Positions 34,426 through 45,058 of a stretch of DNA of 64,000 bases are shown here, piece by piece. Source of the DNA: Bacillota bacterium (GTDB lineage: Bacteria; Bacillota; Clostridia; DSM-8532); NCBI GenBank assembly GCA_022702935.2, contig JAKIML020000098.1:1-64000 (forward strand), read 5' to 3'. The notes below the pieces were generated by a model. The model had not been told where the DNA came from. It did no database searches and saw only the letters and a list, made by a program, of their open reading frames with translations. Position numbers and translations under genes: made by a program. Numbering within the stretch: the first letter of the stretch is position 1; the number at the start of each line of letters is the position of its first letter.

Positions 34426-35358
34426 CTATTTTAAGACCTGCCAGTAGGCTTTGGCCGCCTGAATATCCTTCTGTACCTGCTTTTTCAGTGCCTCCACATT
34501 GTCAAACCGCTTTTCGCCTCTCAGCTTCTGGAAAAAGCAGACCTCAATGGCTTGTCCGTATATATCGGCATCGTAATCCAAAAGATGGGTTTCAATGCTG
34601 AAAAGGCTTCCCTCCCTGACGGTAGGCGCAATACCTACATTGGTGATGCTGTTGAGCCAGGTGCCGTTAAGCAGGGTCTTGGTGATATAAACCCCATTGG
34701 CGGGCACCACCATCTCAGGATGGGCAAGAATATTAGCGGTGGGAAAGCCCAGGGTCCGCCCTATGCGGCGGCCCCCGACCACGGTGCCATGGAGCGAAAA
34801 ATGTCTTCCCAGGAGTTGAAAGACCCTGTCCATGTTCCCTTTTCGAATATAGCTTCGAATCAGTGTACTGCTGACAATTTCAGCTTTCACCTTGACAGGG
34901 GGAACAACAATAACCCTGAATCCATACTTCTCTCCGCATTTCCTCAGGTATTCCACATCGCCCCCGCCCATATAGCCGAAACGATAGTTAAACCCTACCA
35001 CGGCCAGACGAATCTTCAGGCGCTTTATAAGTATATCCTTGACAAAATCCTCGGGGGAAAGCCGCGAATAGGCTTCATCAAACTCCTGATAGCAGAGGAT
35101 GTCCAAATCGGTGGCGGAAAGCAGCCGGGTTTTTTGATCATTGGTGGTGATCAAAGGACTGATAAGCGCCTTTCGCAGCATATGGTCCGGGTGCTTGGTA
35201 AAGGTGTAGACCACCGATTTAAGCCCATTGAGCTGGCATTCGCTGATGAGGGTGTTAATCAAGGCCATATGTCCGATATGCAGTCCATCAAAATTCCCAA
35301 GTCCTACACCGGTGCATTGTGTAATACTGTCGGTACCTAAATTCGTTATGACTTGCAA
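34426..35358 (-). CDS. ribF: riboflavin kinase / FAD synthetase
   Basis: Bifunctional enzyme that makes FMN and then FAD. 310 residues. The adenylyltransferase motif is GLGNFDGLHIGHMAL at the start and the riboflavin kinase domain is C-terminal with GTVVGGRRIGRTLGFPTAN. It follows truB at 26 bases, the usual order in the nusA-infB operon of Firmicutes. Confidence 0.96.
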   Translation of the reverse strand: MQVITNLGTDSITQCTGVGLGNFDGLHIGHMALINTLISECQLNGLKSVVYTFTKHPDHMLRKALISPLITTNDQKTRLLSATDLDILCYQEFDEAYSRLSPEDFVKDILIKRLKIRLAVVGFNYRFGYMGGGDVEYLRKCGEKYGFRVIVVPPVKVKAEIVSSTLIRSYIRKGNMDRVFQLLGRHFSLHGTVVGGRRIGRTLGFPTANILAHPEMVVPANGVYITKTLLNGTWLNSITNVGIAPTVREGSLFSIETHLLDYDADIYGQAIEVCFFQKLRGEKRFDNVEALKKQVQKDIQAAKAYWQVLK

Positions 35359-35384
35359 ATTTTCTTCATCCTTTCAAAGGCTCC

Positions 35385-36287
35385 TCACAGGCTGTCCATC
35401 CATTTACAGGACTTCAATTCGGTTGTATCGCCTTTTTCTAGCATTCTGCCCACGGCCAGAAAGTGTCCCTTCTCATGGTAGACCCGGATAAAATCCTTAA
35501 AGCCTTCCGGCTTCGACAATTTCACCGTCAGTCCGTTTCTCAGCCTTTGGGCATCCCTGTCGCTGACCTTGACGGCGGGCAGGGACAAAACAGCCTGATC
35601 GGGAGCCATGAGGGCCGTTTCCAGTTTATTTTCCTCCTTCAGCCGGATGAGATCCTCCAGCGTGTAGGACTGTTCCAGGGTAAAGGGCCCCGAACGTGTT
35701 CGTATCAGGGATTCCATAATGCCTCCGCAGCCTAAGGCCCTGCCAATATCATGGCAGAGTGTTCTCATATAGGTGCCCTTGGAGCATTCCACATCCATAA
35801 CAACACTGACTTTATCGGCCTTTCTCTCCATATGGATAAGACTGATGGAATAAAAATGAACCGTTCTGGGCTTGCGTTCAATCTCCACACCCTGCCGGGC
35901 CAGCTCATAAAGCTTCTGTCCATTTACCTTGATGGCTGAATACATGGGGGGTATCTGTTCTCTCCGGCCGACAAAGGACAATATGGTGCGCTGTATCTCC
36001 TCAAAGGAAGCCTCCACTGGCTTTTCCTCCAAGAGGGTACCCGACGCATCCTGGGTGTCGGTAGTGGAACCCAAAAGCAAGCCTACCCGATAGGCCTTGT
36101 CCTTGTCCATGAGAAACTCTATCATCTTGGTGGCCCTGCCTACGCAAACCGGCAAAACACCTTGGGCATCAGGATCCAGTGTGCCCGTATGACCCACCTT
36201 TTTGGTTCCGGTCAGACGCCTCACCCTGGCCACCACATCAAAGGATGTCATGCCCAGGGGCTTATGAATATTCAGTATGCCATCCAT
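35385..36287 (-). CDS. truB: tRNA pseudouridine-55 synthase
   Basis: Makes pseudouridine 55 in the T loop of tRNA. 300 residues. GILNIHKPLGMTSFDVV and the catalytic Asp in HTGTLDPDAQGVLP are typical; a PUA-like tail is C-terminal. Its ATG shares the A of the nrnA stop codon (TAATG), giving coupled translation. Confidence 0.97.
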   Translation of the reverse strand: MDGILNIHKPLGMTSFDVVARVRRLTGTKKVGHTGTLDPDAQGVLPVCVGRATKMIEFLMDKDKAYRVGLLLGSTTDTQDASGTLLEEKPVEASFEEIQRTILSFVGRREQIPPMYSAIKVNGQKLYELARQGVEIERKPRTVHFYSISLIHMERKADKVSVVMDVECSKGTYMRTLCHDIGRALGCGGIMESLIRTRSGPFTLEQSYTLEDLIRLKEENKLETALMAPDQAVLSLPAVKVSDRDAQRLRNGLTVKLSKPEGFKDFIRVYHEKGHFLAVGRMLEKGDTTELKSCKWMDSL

Positions 36288-37264
36288 TATCCTTCTCTCC
36301 TGAGCTCAGGCAGAATGGCATCGGTAAGCTGGGCGATAACATCCTCCAACTCACCTTCCCTGTTAAACCCTGCCGCACGTTTATGTCCGCCGCCGTTAAA
36401 TTTCTCGGCGATCTTGGAGACATCCACATAGTTGTTGGAACGTAAGTTTCCTCTGAAATGGCCCTTGGGATCCTCACGCAGGAACAGAGAAACCTCCACA
36501 CCCATCAGATTGCGGCCGATGTTGACCAGGCCCTCAAAATCATCATTCTTGGCTGGCAGCGCCTTGATATCCTCATAGGTAATGTAGGAGATGGCCAGCT
36601 TCCCCTGCTCCAAAAGCCTTAGCGAGTTCATGGTCTGCTTCATGAGAAAGAGCTTGGTATGGGAAACCATGTCAAAAACCTTTTTAATGACATAGGGAAA
36701 GTCAATATCATACTTAAGAAGCTCTGCACCGATTTCCAGGGTTCTGGGGGTGGTATTGGTATAGCGAAAGCCACCCGTATCGGTGACAATGGCGGTATAA
36801 AGACAAAGAGCAATATCCTTGTTAAGGCTGCCCCCCAAATAGGTCAGAATCAGGTCGTAGACGATTTCCCCTGTGGCCGAGGCCTTGATGTCAATATAGG
36901 AGTAATGGGCTTCAACCTTGTTGGTCGCATGATGATCAATGCTGAGCTTAATGTCGGCCCCATGGAAGTAGGGTTCCCGAAGCCCCAGGCGGGTGATGTC
37001 CCCGTTATCGATGTTCAGGGCCACATGATAGCTTTTCTGGGGATTCTTCTTAATGAGCTCCTGTCCCGGAAGAAAATCCAGATTGGACGGAACCTCTTCC
37101 TCCAAAAGCACATCCACTTCCTTATCCATGTTCCGCAGAGCCAAAGCTAAAGCTAATGCGGCACCGAGGGCATCTCCGTCTGCATTGATATGGGGAAGTA
37201 TAACAATGTCTCTGGCCTCCCTCAGCTTTTCAGCAACCTTTGAAAGCGTTGCGTCCTTTATCAT
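36287..37264 (-). CDS. nrnA: DHH-family oligoribonuclease / pAp phosphatase
   Basis: 325 residues. The DHH motif is DHHATN near residue 110, with HINADGDALG near residue 22; the DHHA1 substrate domain ends in GGGHKRAAGFN. NrnA removes the last dinucleotides of RNA decay and hydrolyses pAp. It starts 14 bases after rbfA and is coupled to truB. Confidence 0.95.
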   Translation of the reverse strand: MIKDATLSKVAEKLREARDIVILPHINADGDALGAALALALALRNMDKEVDVLLEEEVPSNLDFLPGQELIKKNPQKSYHVALNIDNGDITRLGLREPYFHGADIKLSIDHHATNKVEAHYSYIDIKASATGEIVYDLILTYLGGSLNKDIALCLYTAIVTDTGGFRYTNTTPRTLEIGAELLKYDIDFPYVIKKVFDMVSHTKLFLMKQTMNSLRLLEQGKLAISYITYEDIKALPAKNDDFEGLVNIGRNLMGVEVSLFLREDPKGHFRGNLRSNNYVDVSKIAEKFNGGGHKRAAGFNREGELEDVIAQLTDAILPELRREG

Positions 37265-37278
37265 TGAGCTACCTGCCT

Positions 37279-37659
37279 TTATTCGTTCTCATCGGAAACC
37301 GGCGTCTTGGAGGCCTTCCCCTGGCCAACGGTTTCTTCGATTAGTTTGGTCACATACATGCCATGCTCAATGGAGTCATCCAGCTTGAAGTGAATCTCAG
37401 GCGTATATCTTAAGTTGATGCGCTGACCGATTTCATGACGAATGAACCCGGCGGCATGGGTTAAGGCCTCTATGGCCCCCTTCTTTTTCTCCTCATCCCC
37501 CAAAACGCTGACATAGACCTTGGCATAGCGCAAATCCTTGGTGACGCGTACCAGGGTAATGGAGACAAACTCAGGCAGTCTGGGATCCTTGATCTGGTAG
37601 CGGATGAGCTCGCTCAATTCTTTCTTTATCTCTTCGGCAATTCTGTCGGTTCTATCCAT
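37279..37659 (-). CDS. rbfA: ribosome-binding factor A
   Basis: 126 residues with a KH-like fold (RIAEEIKKELSELIRYQIKD at the start, then FVSITLVRVTKDLRYAKVYVSVL). It helps mature the 30S subunit and 16S RNA. It is preceded by a 182-bp gap behind infB with a hairpin. Confidence 0.96.
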   Translation of the reverse strand: MDRTDRIAEEIKKELSELIRYQIKDPRLPEFVSITLVRVTKDLRYAKVYVSVLGDEEKKKGAIEALTHAAGFIRHEIGQRINLRYTPEIHFKLDDSIEHGMYVTKLIEETVGQGKASKTPVSDENE

Positions 37660-37772
37660 AATAACACCAACCCCTCAGAAAAACTTTTCTTATGATTATA
37701 TATTCCCCGAAAGCAGGTTTTAGATTGCACAATTCAAAACCCGGGGATAAAGCACAATTCCGTTTATTAAAC

Positions 37773-37804
37773 CATCACCGCCCCAAAGAATCAGGACGGT
37801 GATG
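37773..37804 (-). other. hairpin between infB and rbfA
   Basis: 8-bp arms CATCACCG/CGGTGATG (37773-37780 and 37797-37804), 16-base loop. A second arm pair GGTTTT/AAAACC lies at about 37712-37736. There is no good T run, so it may stabilise RNA ends rather than end transcription. Confidence 0.4.
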
Positions 37805-37841
37805 CTAAGCCTCATCATTTATGAAAAGCCTTATTATTCTG

Positions 37842-40800
37842 TTATTGACGCTGAACCTCTTCCATGTGGAAGGACTCAAGGATGTCGCCTTCCTTAATGT
37901 CGTTGAAGCGTTCTATCATGATACCGCATTCGTAGCCAGCGGCCACTTCTCTGGCATCATCCTTAAAGCGCTTCAGAGAAGCCAGCTTGCCTTCATAGAC
38001 AACAATACCGTCACGAACTACGCGTATGTCGGAATTACGCAGAATCTTGCCATCGTTTACATAGCAGCCGCCAATGGTTCCCACATTGGAGACCTTGAAG
38101 AGCTGTCTGATCTCGGCATGGCCATCCACAACTTCCTTGAAGGTGGGTGCCAGCATACCCTTCATGGCCTTCTGGATATCCTCTATGGCATCGTAGATAA
38201 CGCGGTAGAGCTTAATCTCCACACCGGCAGTCTGGGCCATTTCGGCAACATTGTGGCCGGGTCTTACATTGAAGCCAATGATGATGGCATTGGATACCTC
38301 GGCCAGCTTCACGTCGGCTTCGATAATGGCACCAACGGCACCATGGATGACCTTGACCTTAACCTCGTCATTGGAGAGCTTCTCCATACTCTGGCGAATG
38401 GCCTCAACCGAACCCTGTACGTCGGCCTTGACAATCAGGTTCAGCTCCTTTACATTACCCTGCTGTATCTGGTTGAAGAGCGCATCCAGGGAGATCTTGG
38501 TTCTGCCAATACTCTTCTCATGGCGCTCGGTCTTGCGCTTTTCAGCAAGCTGCTTGGCCAGCTTCTCATCAGTGACCACATAGAAGGTATCACCGGCTTC
38601 GGGCACCTCGGAAAGACCAAAGATCTCAACGGGAATGGAAGGTCCGGCTTCCTTGATCTTGCGTCCCTTGTCATTGGTCATGGAACGGATACGACCAAAG
38701 GTGGAGCCTGAGAGAATGGCATCACCCACACGCAGCGTACCGCGCTGTACCAGCAGTGTGGCAACGGGACCTCTGTTCTTGTCCAACTGGGCTTCGATAA
38801 CGGTACCCTTGGCCTGCTTCTTGGGATTGGCCTTGAGCTCCAGAATATCGGCTGTCAGAAGCACCATTTCAAGAAGCTGATCAATATTCTCGTGCTTCTT
38901 GGCTGAAACGGGCACTGCAATGACATCACCGCCCCATTCCTCTATGAGAAGTCCGTGCTCGGTGAGCTCCTGCTTCACTCTGTCGGGATTGGCATTCGGC
39001 TTGTCTATCTTGTTAATGGCCACAATTATGGAAACCCCTGCTGCCTTGGCATGGTTGATGGCTTCCACGGTCTGGGGCATAACACCGTCGTCAGCGGCCA
39101 CCACAAGGATGGCGATATCGGTAACCTGTGCACCTCTGGCACGCATGGCCGTAAAGGCCTCGTGACCGGGGGTATCCAGGAAGGTGATGTCACGGCCATG
39201 GAGATTGACGGTATAAGCACCGATATGCTGGGTAATACCGCCGGCCTCCTTCTCGGCAATATTGGCACTGCGGATGGCGTCAAGGAGGGAGGTCTTACCA
39301 TGGTCAACATGGCCCATAACCACCACAACGGGCGGACGGGGAACCAGATCCTCGGGATTATCCTCGGATTCGTCAAAGAGGAGCTCCTCATGACTGACCT
39401 TGACGGCCTTATGCACCTTAACATTGTATTCGTCGGCAATAATGGCAGCCGTATCAAAATCAAGCTCCTGATTCTGGGTGGCTGTTATACCCATGAGGAA
39501 CAGCTTCTTGATTACCTCGGCAACACTCTTCTTAAGGGCTTCTGCAAGCCCCTTGACCGTTACGCTTTCATCAATGGTGATATCGGTAAGAACGGCCTTG
39601 GGAGGAATATACTTTTCCTTCTCCACCTTGCCCTTCTTGAGCTTCTTCTCCGCCCTCTTGGCATTGATGACTTCATCGGCATCGTCATAGAAGACATCAA
39701 TAACAAAGTCATCGGACATCATATCGGCCACGTTGGCCTTATGTCCCACCAGAGTATCTATCTTGCGCTTAATATTGGTACCCTTGTCGGCACCTCCGGG
39801 AACAGCGCGGACAACTTCCTTCTTCTGCTCCTTCTTCTCAACCTTAAGCTTCTCAACTGACTGGAAGGATCTTCTTTCACCGCGGGTGAAAACCTTCTCC
39901 TCAGTGGCACCTGCAGGAGCAGCAACCTTGGGTATGACAAGACCCTTGTTGCCCCTGTTGGGACCAGGACCTCTGTCATCTCTTCTGCCGCCGAACTCAG
40001 GCTTGCCGTCCTTATCATAGGGGGGACGGCTGCCATAGGGTCTGTCCCCCTGGCGCTGGCCCTGATAACCGCCGCCTGCGCCATCACGTCTGAAGCCTCC
40101 CTCACGAGGTGCACCGTCACGGGGCCTGAAATCACCCTGGCGCTGGCCCTGGTAGCCACCCTCACGATTGCCGCCCTGGTAGCCCTCACGGGGCCTGAAA
40201 TCGCCCTGACGCTGACCGCCTTGACGCTGGCCTTGATAGCCGCCTTCACGGTTGCCGCCCTGATAGCCCTCACGGGGTCTTCCATCACGCTGGTGCTGAG
40301 AACCCTGATAACCGCCCTGGCGCTGAGCCTGGGGAGCTGATTCACGAGGTCTTTCAACGGGTGCCTTAACCTCATCCGCTGTTTCCTTGGCCTTTTCTTC
40401 TACAGCCTTTTTCTCAGCGGCCGGTTCAGCCTTCTTTTCAACGGGAGCGGCCTCGGCAGCAGGCGCTTTCTCTGTCTTAACAGTTTCTTCCTTATCTGCG
40501 GGTTCGGCTTTGGCAGCAGCCTTTTCTGCCTTGTCTTCCTGCTTTACACTTTGAACCTGAGGCTTCTCCGCCATAATACTATCTTTCTGCATATTCTCTT
40601 GTTCTTTGACCTCTCTGTCGCCTGCGGCGCTTTCCACTTTGCCCGGTCTGTGGGAGACCTTTTTTATACTTAAGATGTCATCGTCAGGATTAATGAGCTT
40701 GTCGGTGTGATGATCGGCCTCCAGCTTAAGAAGGGGCTTGGTCTCTTCCCGATGCTCATCGGTATCAGCCCTTGAGCGTTTCTTGACACTGGAAATAACG

Positions 40801-41207
40801 CTATTGTCCTTGGTTGTAGTGCTTCCTCGGGTAAAACCGGCCATAAGCCCGTCATTGCTGTCCGAAACACGGACAATGGGGCGCTTTTCCTTCTTATCCC
40901 TGCTGTCCTGCAAAGAAGTGTCGTCACGGATAATAACCTCAGTTTTTCGAATGATCCGGGGGGCACTCTTCCTTGCCGCGACATCTGTGGGATCAAGCTT
41001 GGACTCGGATTCACCATGTGATGTGCCAGCATCATTCTTAGCACGGTTGACGACACCGATATGCTTATAAAGTTTTTCCAGCTCGTCATCCTCCAAAGTA
41101 GTCATATGACTCTTTGGATAAATGCCAATTTCTGCTAGCTTTTCCATGAGTCTCTTGCTTGTCACATTCAGTTCCTTGGCAAGCTCATGAATTTTTGGTT
41201 TGTTCAA
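37842..41207 (-). CDS. infB: translation initiation factor IF-2
   Basis: 1121 residues, longer than usual because of a large disordered N-terminal half. IF2_N at about 1-55 ([20 protein letters not shown]) is followed by a Lys/Glu/Ala-rich linker and a Gly/Gln/Arg-rich repeat region (about 285-417), a second IF2_N near 545, and the G domain from about 625 ([38 protein letters not shown]). The start codon is TTG and overlaps the ylxQ stop (TTGA), giving coupled translation. Confidence 0.97.
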   Translation of the reverse strand: MNKPKIHELAKELNVTSKRLMEKLAEIGIYPKSHMTTLEDDELEKLYKHIGVVNRAKNDAGTSHGESESKLDPTDVAARKSAPRIIRKTEVIIRDDTSLQDSRDKKEKRPIVRVSDSNDGLMAGFTRGSTTTKDNSVISSVKKRSRADTDEHREETKPLLKLEADHHTDKLINPDDDILSIKKVSHRPGKVESAAGDREVKEQENMQKDSIMAEKPQVQSVKQEDKAEKAAAKAEPADKEETVKTEKAPAAEAAPVEKKAEPAAEKKAVEEKAKETADEVKAPVERPRESAPQAQRQGGYQGSQHQRDGRPREGYQGGNREGGYQGQRQGGQRQGDFRPREGYQGGNREGGYQGQRQGDFRPRDGAPREGGFRRDGAGGGYQGQRQGDRPYGSRPPYDKDGKPEFGGRRDDRGPGPNRGNKGLVIPKVAAPAGATEEKVFTRGERRSFQSVEKLKVEKKEQKKEVVRAVPGGADKGTNIKRKIDTLVGHKANVADMMSDDFVIDVFYDDADEVINAKRAEKKLKKGKVEKEKYIPPKAVLTDITIDESVTVKGLAEALKKSVAEVIKKLFLMGITATQNQELDFDTAAIIADEYNVKVHKAVKVSHEELLFDESEDNPEDLVPRPPVVVVMGHVDHGKTSLLDAIRSANIAEKEAGGITQHIGAYTVNLHGRDITFLDTPGHEAFTAMRARGAQVTDIAILVVAADDGVMPQTVEAINHAKAAGVSIIVAINKIDKPNANPDRVKQELTEHGLLIEEWGGDVIAVPVSAKKHENIDQLLEMVLLTADILELKANPKKQAKGTVIEAQLDKNRGPVATLLVQRGTLRVGDAILSGSTFGRIRSMTNDKGRKIKEAGPSIPVEIFGLSEVPEAGDTFYVVTDEKLAKQLAEKRKTERHEKSIGRTKISLDALFNQIQQGNVKELNLIVKADVQGSVEAIRQSMEKLSNDEVKVKVIHGAVGAIIEADVKLAEVSNAIIIGFNVRPGHNVAEMAQTAGVEIKLYRVIYDAIEDIQKAMKGMLAPTFKEVVDGHAEIRQLFKVSNVGTIGGCYVNDGKILRNSDIRVVRDGIVVYEGKLASLKRFKDDAREVAAGYECGIMIERFNDIKEGDILESFHMEEVQRQ
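39955..40345 (-). repeat. Gly/Gln/Arg-rich tandem repeats in IF-2
   Basis: Residues about 285-417 of IF-2 consist of units such as [17 protein letters not shown] and [12 protein letters not shown], repeated imperfectly about four times. The DNA repeats CCCTGATAGCC-like segments as well, so recent duplication is likely. RGG/RG-type sequences often bind RNA or drive phase separation in other proteins; this is inferred. Confidence 0.8.
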
Positions 41208-41548
41208 TTAAAGCCACCCCCGTGTGCGGTATTGTCATTATTTGAATTTTGTTCAATCAATGTTTTAATTCTTTCGGAAAACCCTTTATCGGTAATGGCA
41301 ATCACCGAGAATGCGGATTTGCCCAGTATATGTCCCAGGTCTTCCTTGTTTCCGAAACGAATCATTGGGATATCACTGCCATAAAGAGCAGTCTCAATCT
41401 TCTTAACAGTATTATCGGATGCGTCCAGCGTTACTAATACCAGACAGGCCTTTTTACGCTTGACGGCCTGCTCAGCCAGTGCCTCGCCCATCGCAACAGC
41501 CCCGGCTTTTCGTGCCAATCCGATAAAGGAATATATTCTATTTGACAT
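41204..41548 (-). CDS. ylxQ: L7Ae-like ribosomal protein (YlxQ)
   Basis: 114 residues of the L7Ae/L30e/S12e fold: [20 protein letters not shown] at the start and [19 protein letters not shown] later, which binds kink-turn RNA in relatives. The start at 41548 follows TGGAGG and overlaps the rnpM stop by 11 bases. The C-terminal tail after residue 100 is Asn-rich. Confidence 0.93.
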   Translation of the reverse strand: MSNRIYSFIGLARKAGAVAMGEALAEQAVKRKKACLVLVTLDASDNTVKKIETALYGSDIPMIRFGNKEDLGHILGKSAFSVIAITDKGFSERIKTLIEQNSNNDNTAHGGGFN

Positions 41549-41810
41549 AGACCTCCAATTGACGGTTGATTTCGTCATAAACCTCTTCGGGAATTTCGCA
41601 GGAGAATTCGCGGCTCAGGCTCTTGGCCTTACGCGCCTGGGCAAAGCACTCCATATTCTTGCAGATATAAGCGCCGCGCCCGTTTTTCTTTCCCGTAGGA
41701 TCCACTGAGATCTCACCCTCGCTGCTTTTTACTATTCTCAGCAGTTCCCGCTTTTCCTTCATTTCCCGACATCCCACGCAACGTCTCATGGGTATTTTCT
41801 TCTTCTTCAT
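41538..41810 (-). CDS. rnpM: RNase P modulator RnpM (YlxR)
   Basis: 90 residues of the YlxR family: MRRCVGCREMKEKRELLRIV and GRGAYICKNMECFAQARK. Members bind RNase P RNA and affect its activity. It lies between nusA and ylxQ, as in most Firmicutes. Confidence 0.93.
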   Translation of the reverse strand: MKKKKIPMRRCVGCREMKEKRELLRIVKSSEGEISVDPTGKKNGRGAYICKNMECFAQARKAKSLSREFSCEIPEEVYDEINRQLEVYVK

Positions 41811-41832
41811 AGCTCACCCTCTAGGACAGGGA

Positions 41833-43017
41833 TTATTCCTCCATATCCCCGATTTCATCCACGGCTATATCCTGCTCTGCATCAGCAATGACTTCCGGAC
41901 TCTCATCATTGATGGTGTCCTGATCATCCCCGTAGAATACAGGCCCGGGATGGAAGAGCTGTGCTTCAAGCTGATTTCTGAGCTGGGATTCACTCTTAAT
42001 ATCGATCTTCCATCCAGTCAGCTTGGCGGCCAGTCTGGCATTCTGCCCTTCCTTACCAATGGCAAGGGATAACTGGAAGTCGGGCACTACAACGCGAGCC
42101 ACCTTGTTTTCCTCATCCAGATCCACCTGGAGCACCTTGGCAGGGCTCAGGCTTGCCGCAATATACTCTTCTGCCTTATTGCTCCATTTGATAACATCGA
42201 TCATCTCGCCCCTGAGTTCGTCCACAATGGCACGAATACGGCTGCCGCGCTGCCCTACACAGGCTCCTACGGGATCAACATCCTCATTGCGTGAATAGAT
42301 GGCAATCTTGGTTCTGGAACCGGCCTCTCTGGCAATGGTCTTAATCTCAACGGTGCCGTCGGCAATCTCAGGAACCTCCAGCTCCAAAAGCCGCTTTACA
42401 AGCCCGGGATGGGTTCTTGAAACGTAGATCTGGGGACTCTTGTTGGTCTTCTTTACATTTATCACATAAACCTTAATACGGTCATGAACATTATATTTCT
42501 CCCCGGGAGTCTGCTCGGAGGGCGGAAGAATGGCCTCTACCCTGCCTAAGTCGATAACAATGTTCTTCCTGTCAAAACGGCTGATAACACCGTTGACAAT
42601 GTCTTCCTCGCGGTTGGAGAACTCATCATAGATAATGCCGCGCTCGGCTTCCCGAATGCGCTGCATAACCACCTGTTTGGCGGTCTGGGCTGCAATACGG
42701 CCGAATTTTCTGGGAGTTACTTCTACCTCAACAATATCACCGATTTCAAAATCGGCACCAAAGCGTTTTGCCTGTTCAAGAGACATCTCGGTAGCATTAT
42801 CGACAACTTCCTCTACAATGGTCTTCAAGGCATAAACCCTAATTTCACCGGAGGTTCTGTCAATGTTCACTTCAACATTCTGAGCCGAACCAAAATTCCT
42901 CTTATATGCTGAAATCAATGCTTGCTCGATAGCTTCGATCAATATCTCTTTATCAATGCCTCTTTCTTTTTCCAATTGGTCGAGGGCGTGAAGTAACTCA
43001 GCGCTCATCTCTTTCAT
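41833..43017 (-). CDS. nusA: transcription factor NusA
   Basis: 394 residues. The N-terminal RNA polymerase-binding domain ([20 protein letters not shown]) is followed by S1 (about 135-200) and two KH domains ([19 protein letters not shown], then [19 protein letters not shown]). A short acidic tail replaces the Gram-negative C-terminal repeats. It governs pausing and termination; rimP begins 8 bases upstream. Confidence 0.97.
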   Translation of the reverse strand: MKEMSAELLHALDQLEKERGIDKEILIEAIEQALISAYKRNFGSAQNVEVNIDRTSGEIRVYALKTIVEEVVDNATEMSLEQAKRFGADFEIGDIVEVEVTPRKFGRIAAQTAKQVVMQRIREAERGIIYDEFSNREEDIVNGVISRFDRKNIVIDLGRVEAILPPSEQTPGEKYNVHDRIKVYVINVKKTNKSPQIYVSRTHPGLVKRLLELEVPEIADGTVEIKTIAREAGSRTKIAIYSRNEDVDPVGACVGQRGSRIRAIVDELRGEMIDVIKWSNKAEEYIAASLSPAKVLQVDLDEENKVARVVVPDFQLSLAIGKEGQNARLAAKLTGWKIDIKSESQLRNQLEAQLFHPGPVFYGDDQDTINDESPEVIADAEQDIAVDEIGDMEE

Positions 43018-43025
43018 CCTCCATA

Positions 43026-43490
43026 TTAAAATTTAATTAATGTTTTGACTTTTGCAATTTGATCCATCGTAAATTGATGGCTTTCATCGTTTTCTGTTTT
43101 GATGGCCAGAGTTTCCCCGTCATAGGCAACAAGCTCGCCTTCATACCGTTTGGTATTTCCAACGGCTTTGTATAATTTAACTTCAACCAACTGCCCTATT
43201 GCTTTTTCGAAATCTCTGGGTTTTTTGAGCTGACGTTCGAGCCCTGGAGAGGAAACCTCCAGATAGAAGGCATGCTGAATAGGATCTTTCTCGTCAAGGA
43301 TGTCGTTTACGGCTCGGGAGACCTTTTCGCAATCATCCAGCGTAACGCCCCCGGTTTTGTCAATGTAAATCCTGAGAAACCAATCCCCGCCCTCTTTGAT
43401 GAATTCAACATCCATAAGCTCGCAGCCCGCGTCTTCGACAATGGGGAGGGCCAGTTCAGTGACGATTTCCGATATGCTCTTTTTTGCCAT
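43026..43490 (-). CDS. rimP: ribosome maturation factor RimP
   Basis: 154 residues: ELALPIVEDAGCELMDVEFIKEG-like start (split over two motifs), then FYLEVSSPGLERQLKKPRDF. It helps assemble the 30S subunit. First gene of the nusA-infB operon, preceded by a 65-base leader with a hairpin. Confidence 0.96.
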   Translation of the reverse strand: MAKKSISEIVTELALPIVEDAGCELMDVEFIKEGGDWFLRIYIDKTGGVTLDDCEKVSRAVNDILDEKDPIQHAFYLEVSSPGLERQLKKPRDFEKAIGQLVEVKLYKAVGNTKRYEGELVAYDGETLAIKTENDESHQFTMDQIAKVKTLIKF

Positions 43491-43511
43491 TCATACCTCC
43501 GTATACAAATG

Positions 43512-43538
43512 CAAAGAGTGGGAATTACCCACTCTTTG
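43512..43538 (-). promoter_or_regulatory. perfect hairpin in the rimP-nusA leader
   Basis: 11-bp perfect stem (43512-43522 with 43528-43538), 5-base loop, without a T run, located 22 bases before the rimP start. It may act as an RNA-protein site or stabilise the message; a terminator is unlikely. Confidence 0.65.
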
Positions 43539-43563
43539 TGTAAAAACCGCATCGAACAAATTC

Positions 43564-43592
43564 ATTTTAACACAAAGCATTGGCCCTGGCAA
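43564..43592 (-). promoter_or_regulatory. promoter of the rimP-nusA-infB operon
   Basis: On the minus strand TTGCCA (43587-43592), 17-base spacer, TAAAAT (43564-43569). Transcription would start near 43557, giving a leader of about 65 bases. Confidence 0.65.
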
Positions 43593-43746
43593 CATATTTT
43601 TCTATATTATGGGCTAACCTTGTGCTCAAAGGTCATTCGTCAAAATTTGTGGTACACTTATTATATGCATCAACCCAGAAAAAATATTGTGAATTCATAG
43701 TAAAAACCATGACAAATGATTTCCATTGCAAAACGGAGACTTAACT

Positions 43747-45018
43747 ATGTCTGTTGTCGGAATTATTGCTGAATACAACCCGCTCCATGGGGGCCACGCC
43801 TACCATATCCGGAAGGCCAGGGAGGAAACCCAGGCCGAGGCCTGTGTCTGCGTCTTAAGCAGCCATTTCGTTCAGCGTGGAGAACCCGCCTGGGTTTCCA
43901 AGTGGGCACGGACCCAAATGGCACTACATGCGGGTGTTGACCTGGTGGTGGAGCTCCCCAGCGTCTTCTCATGCGCTTCTGCCGAATATTTCGCATCGGC
44001 CGCCGTAAAGATCCTGGACAGTCTGGGCCTTGTAACCCATCTGTGCTTTGGCAGCGAAAAAGGAGATATTGAGCCTCTTAAAGCCACTGCCTCTCTTTTG
44101 GCCTTTGAAAGCGACAGCTTCAAGGCAAGCCTCAAGGAGGGCCTGGATCAGGGACTGTCCTTTGCCTCGGCACGGGAGAATGCCATCCGGAAGGAAACCG
44201 GGGAGGCAGGCGAGGTATTAAGCAAGCCCAATAATATTCTGGGGGTTGAGTATATCAAGGCTTTAAAACGGCTGGGGAGTGCTATCAAGCCTGTAACCAT
44301 ACCGCGCAGGGGCGAGGGCTATAACAGCCTTAACCTTGCCTCTTCCTTTTCCAGTGCCACCGCCATTCGTAAGTTTGTGGCCGAGGCTGGAAAGAATACG
44401 CCTTATGCCTCCTTGTTTGACGAAACCCCGGATTCTTTTTTGGCCAATAATCTTCCCCAGGAAAGCTATAAGGTACTGGCCCGGGAGTTTCGGCAAGGCA
44501 GGGGGCCCGTCACCCTTAAGGCCTTTGAAGAAATCCTTTTGTATGGGCTGAGAACCATGCCCGCTTCTGAATTAGCCCTTCTTCCCTATATGGAAAACGG
44601 TCTGGAAAACAGGCTAAAAGAAGCCGCCCACCAATCGGTCAGTGTGGCCGAAATGGTCTCCTCGGTGGTGACCAGCCGATACCCGGCATCCAGAATCCGA
44701 AGAATACTCTGCGCCATGCTCATGGGCGTGACGGGAGATTTTCTCAATGGGCTTAAAGAGGCCGGATATGCTCAATATATCCGCATCCTGGGCTTCAATG
44801 CCACCGGAAGGCGGCTCCTTTCCAGAATTAAAAAGAACGCTCACTTACCCCTCATCACCAAGCCGACAAGCTATGCGCAGCTTCCCGATCAGCTTGGCAA
44901 AAGGCTTTTTGTCACTGAGATAAAGGCCGGGGACGTCTATGTGCTGGGCTACCCCAACAGGGACCTAAGACGGGGCGGCAGTGAGTTTAAGACCTCCCCC
45001 CTGTATCTTGAAAGCTGA
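43747..45018 (+). CDS. tmcAL: tRNA(Met) cytidine acetate ligase
   Basis: 423 residues. Nucleotidyltransferase motif HxGH near the start (VGIIAEYNPLHGGHAYHI), then GVEYIKALKRLGSAIKPVTI and SSATAIRKFV. TmcAL forms N4-acetylcytidine at the wobble base of elongator tRNA-Met using acetate and ATP. The start at 43747 follows CGGAGA; the longer frame at 43726 has no ribosome site. Confidence 0.92.
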   Translation: MSVVGIIAEYNPLHGGHAYHIRKAREETQAEACVCVLSSHFVQRGEPAWVSKWARTQMALHAGVDLVVELPSVFSCASAEYFASAAVKILDSLGLVTHLCFGSEKGDIEPLKATASLLAFESDSFKASLKEGLDQGLSFASARENAIRKETGEAGEVLSKPNNILGVEYIKALKRLGSAIKPVTIPRRGEGYNSLNLASSFSSATAIRKFVAEAGKNTPYASLFDETPDSFLANNLPQESYKVLAREFRQGRGPVTLKAFEEILLYGLRTMPASELALLPYMENGLENRLKEAAHQSVSVAEMVSSVVTSRYPASRIRRILCAMLMGVTGDFLNGLKEAGYAQYIRILGFNATGRRLLSRIKKNAHLPLITKPTSYAQLPDQLGKRLFVTEIKAGDVYVLGYPNRDLRRGGSEFKTSPLYLES

Positions 45019-45058
45019 AAAGGCGAGGGTCGCCGCAAAGGAAACCTGTTAACAAAAA

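Noticed and set aside
37821-39860. Long plus-strand frames opposite infB
   Set aside because: Shadow frames of IF-2 codon usage.
39955-40345. CRISPR array
   Set aside because: The periodic DNA lies inside the infB frame and encodes protein repeats of varied length without spacers.
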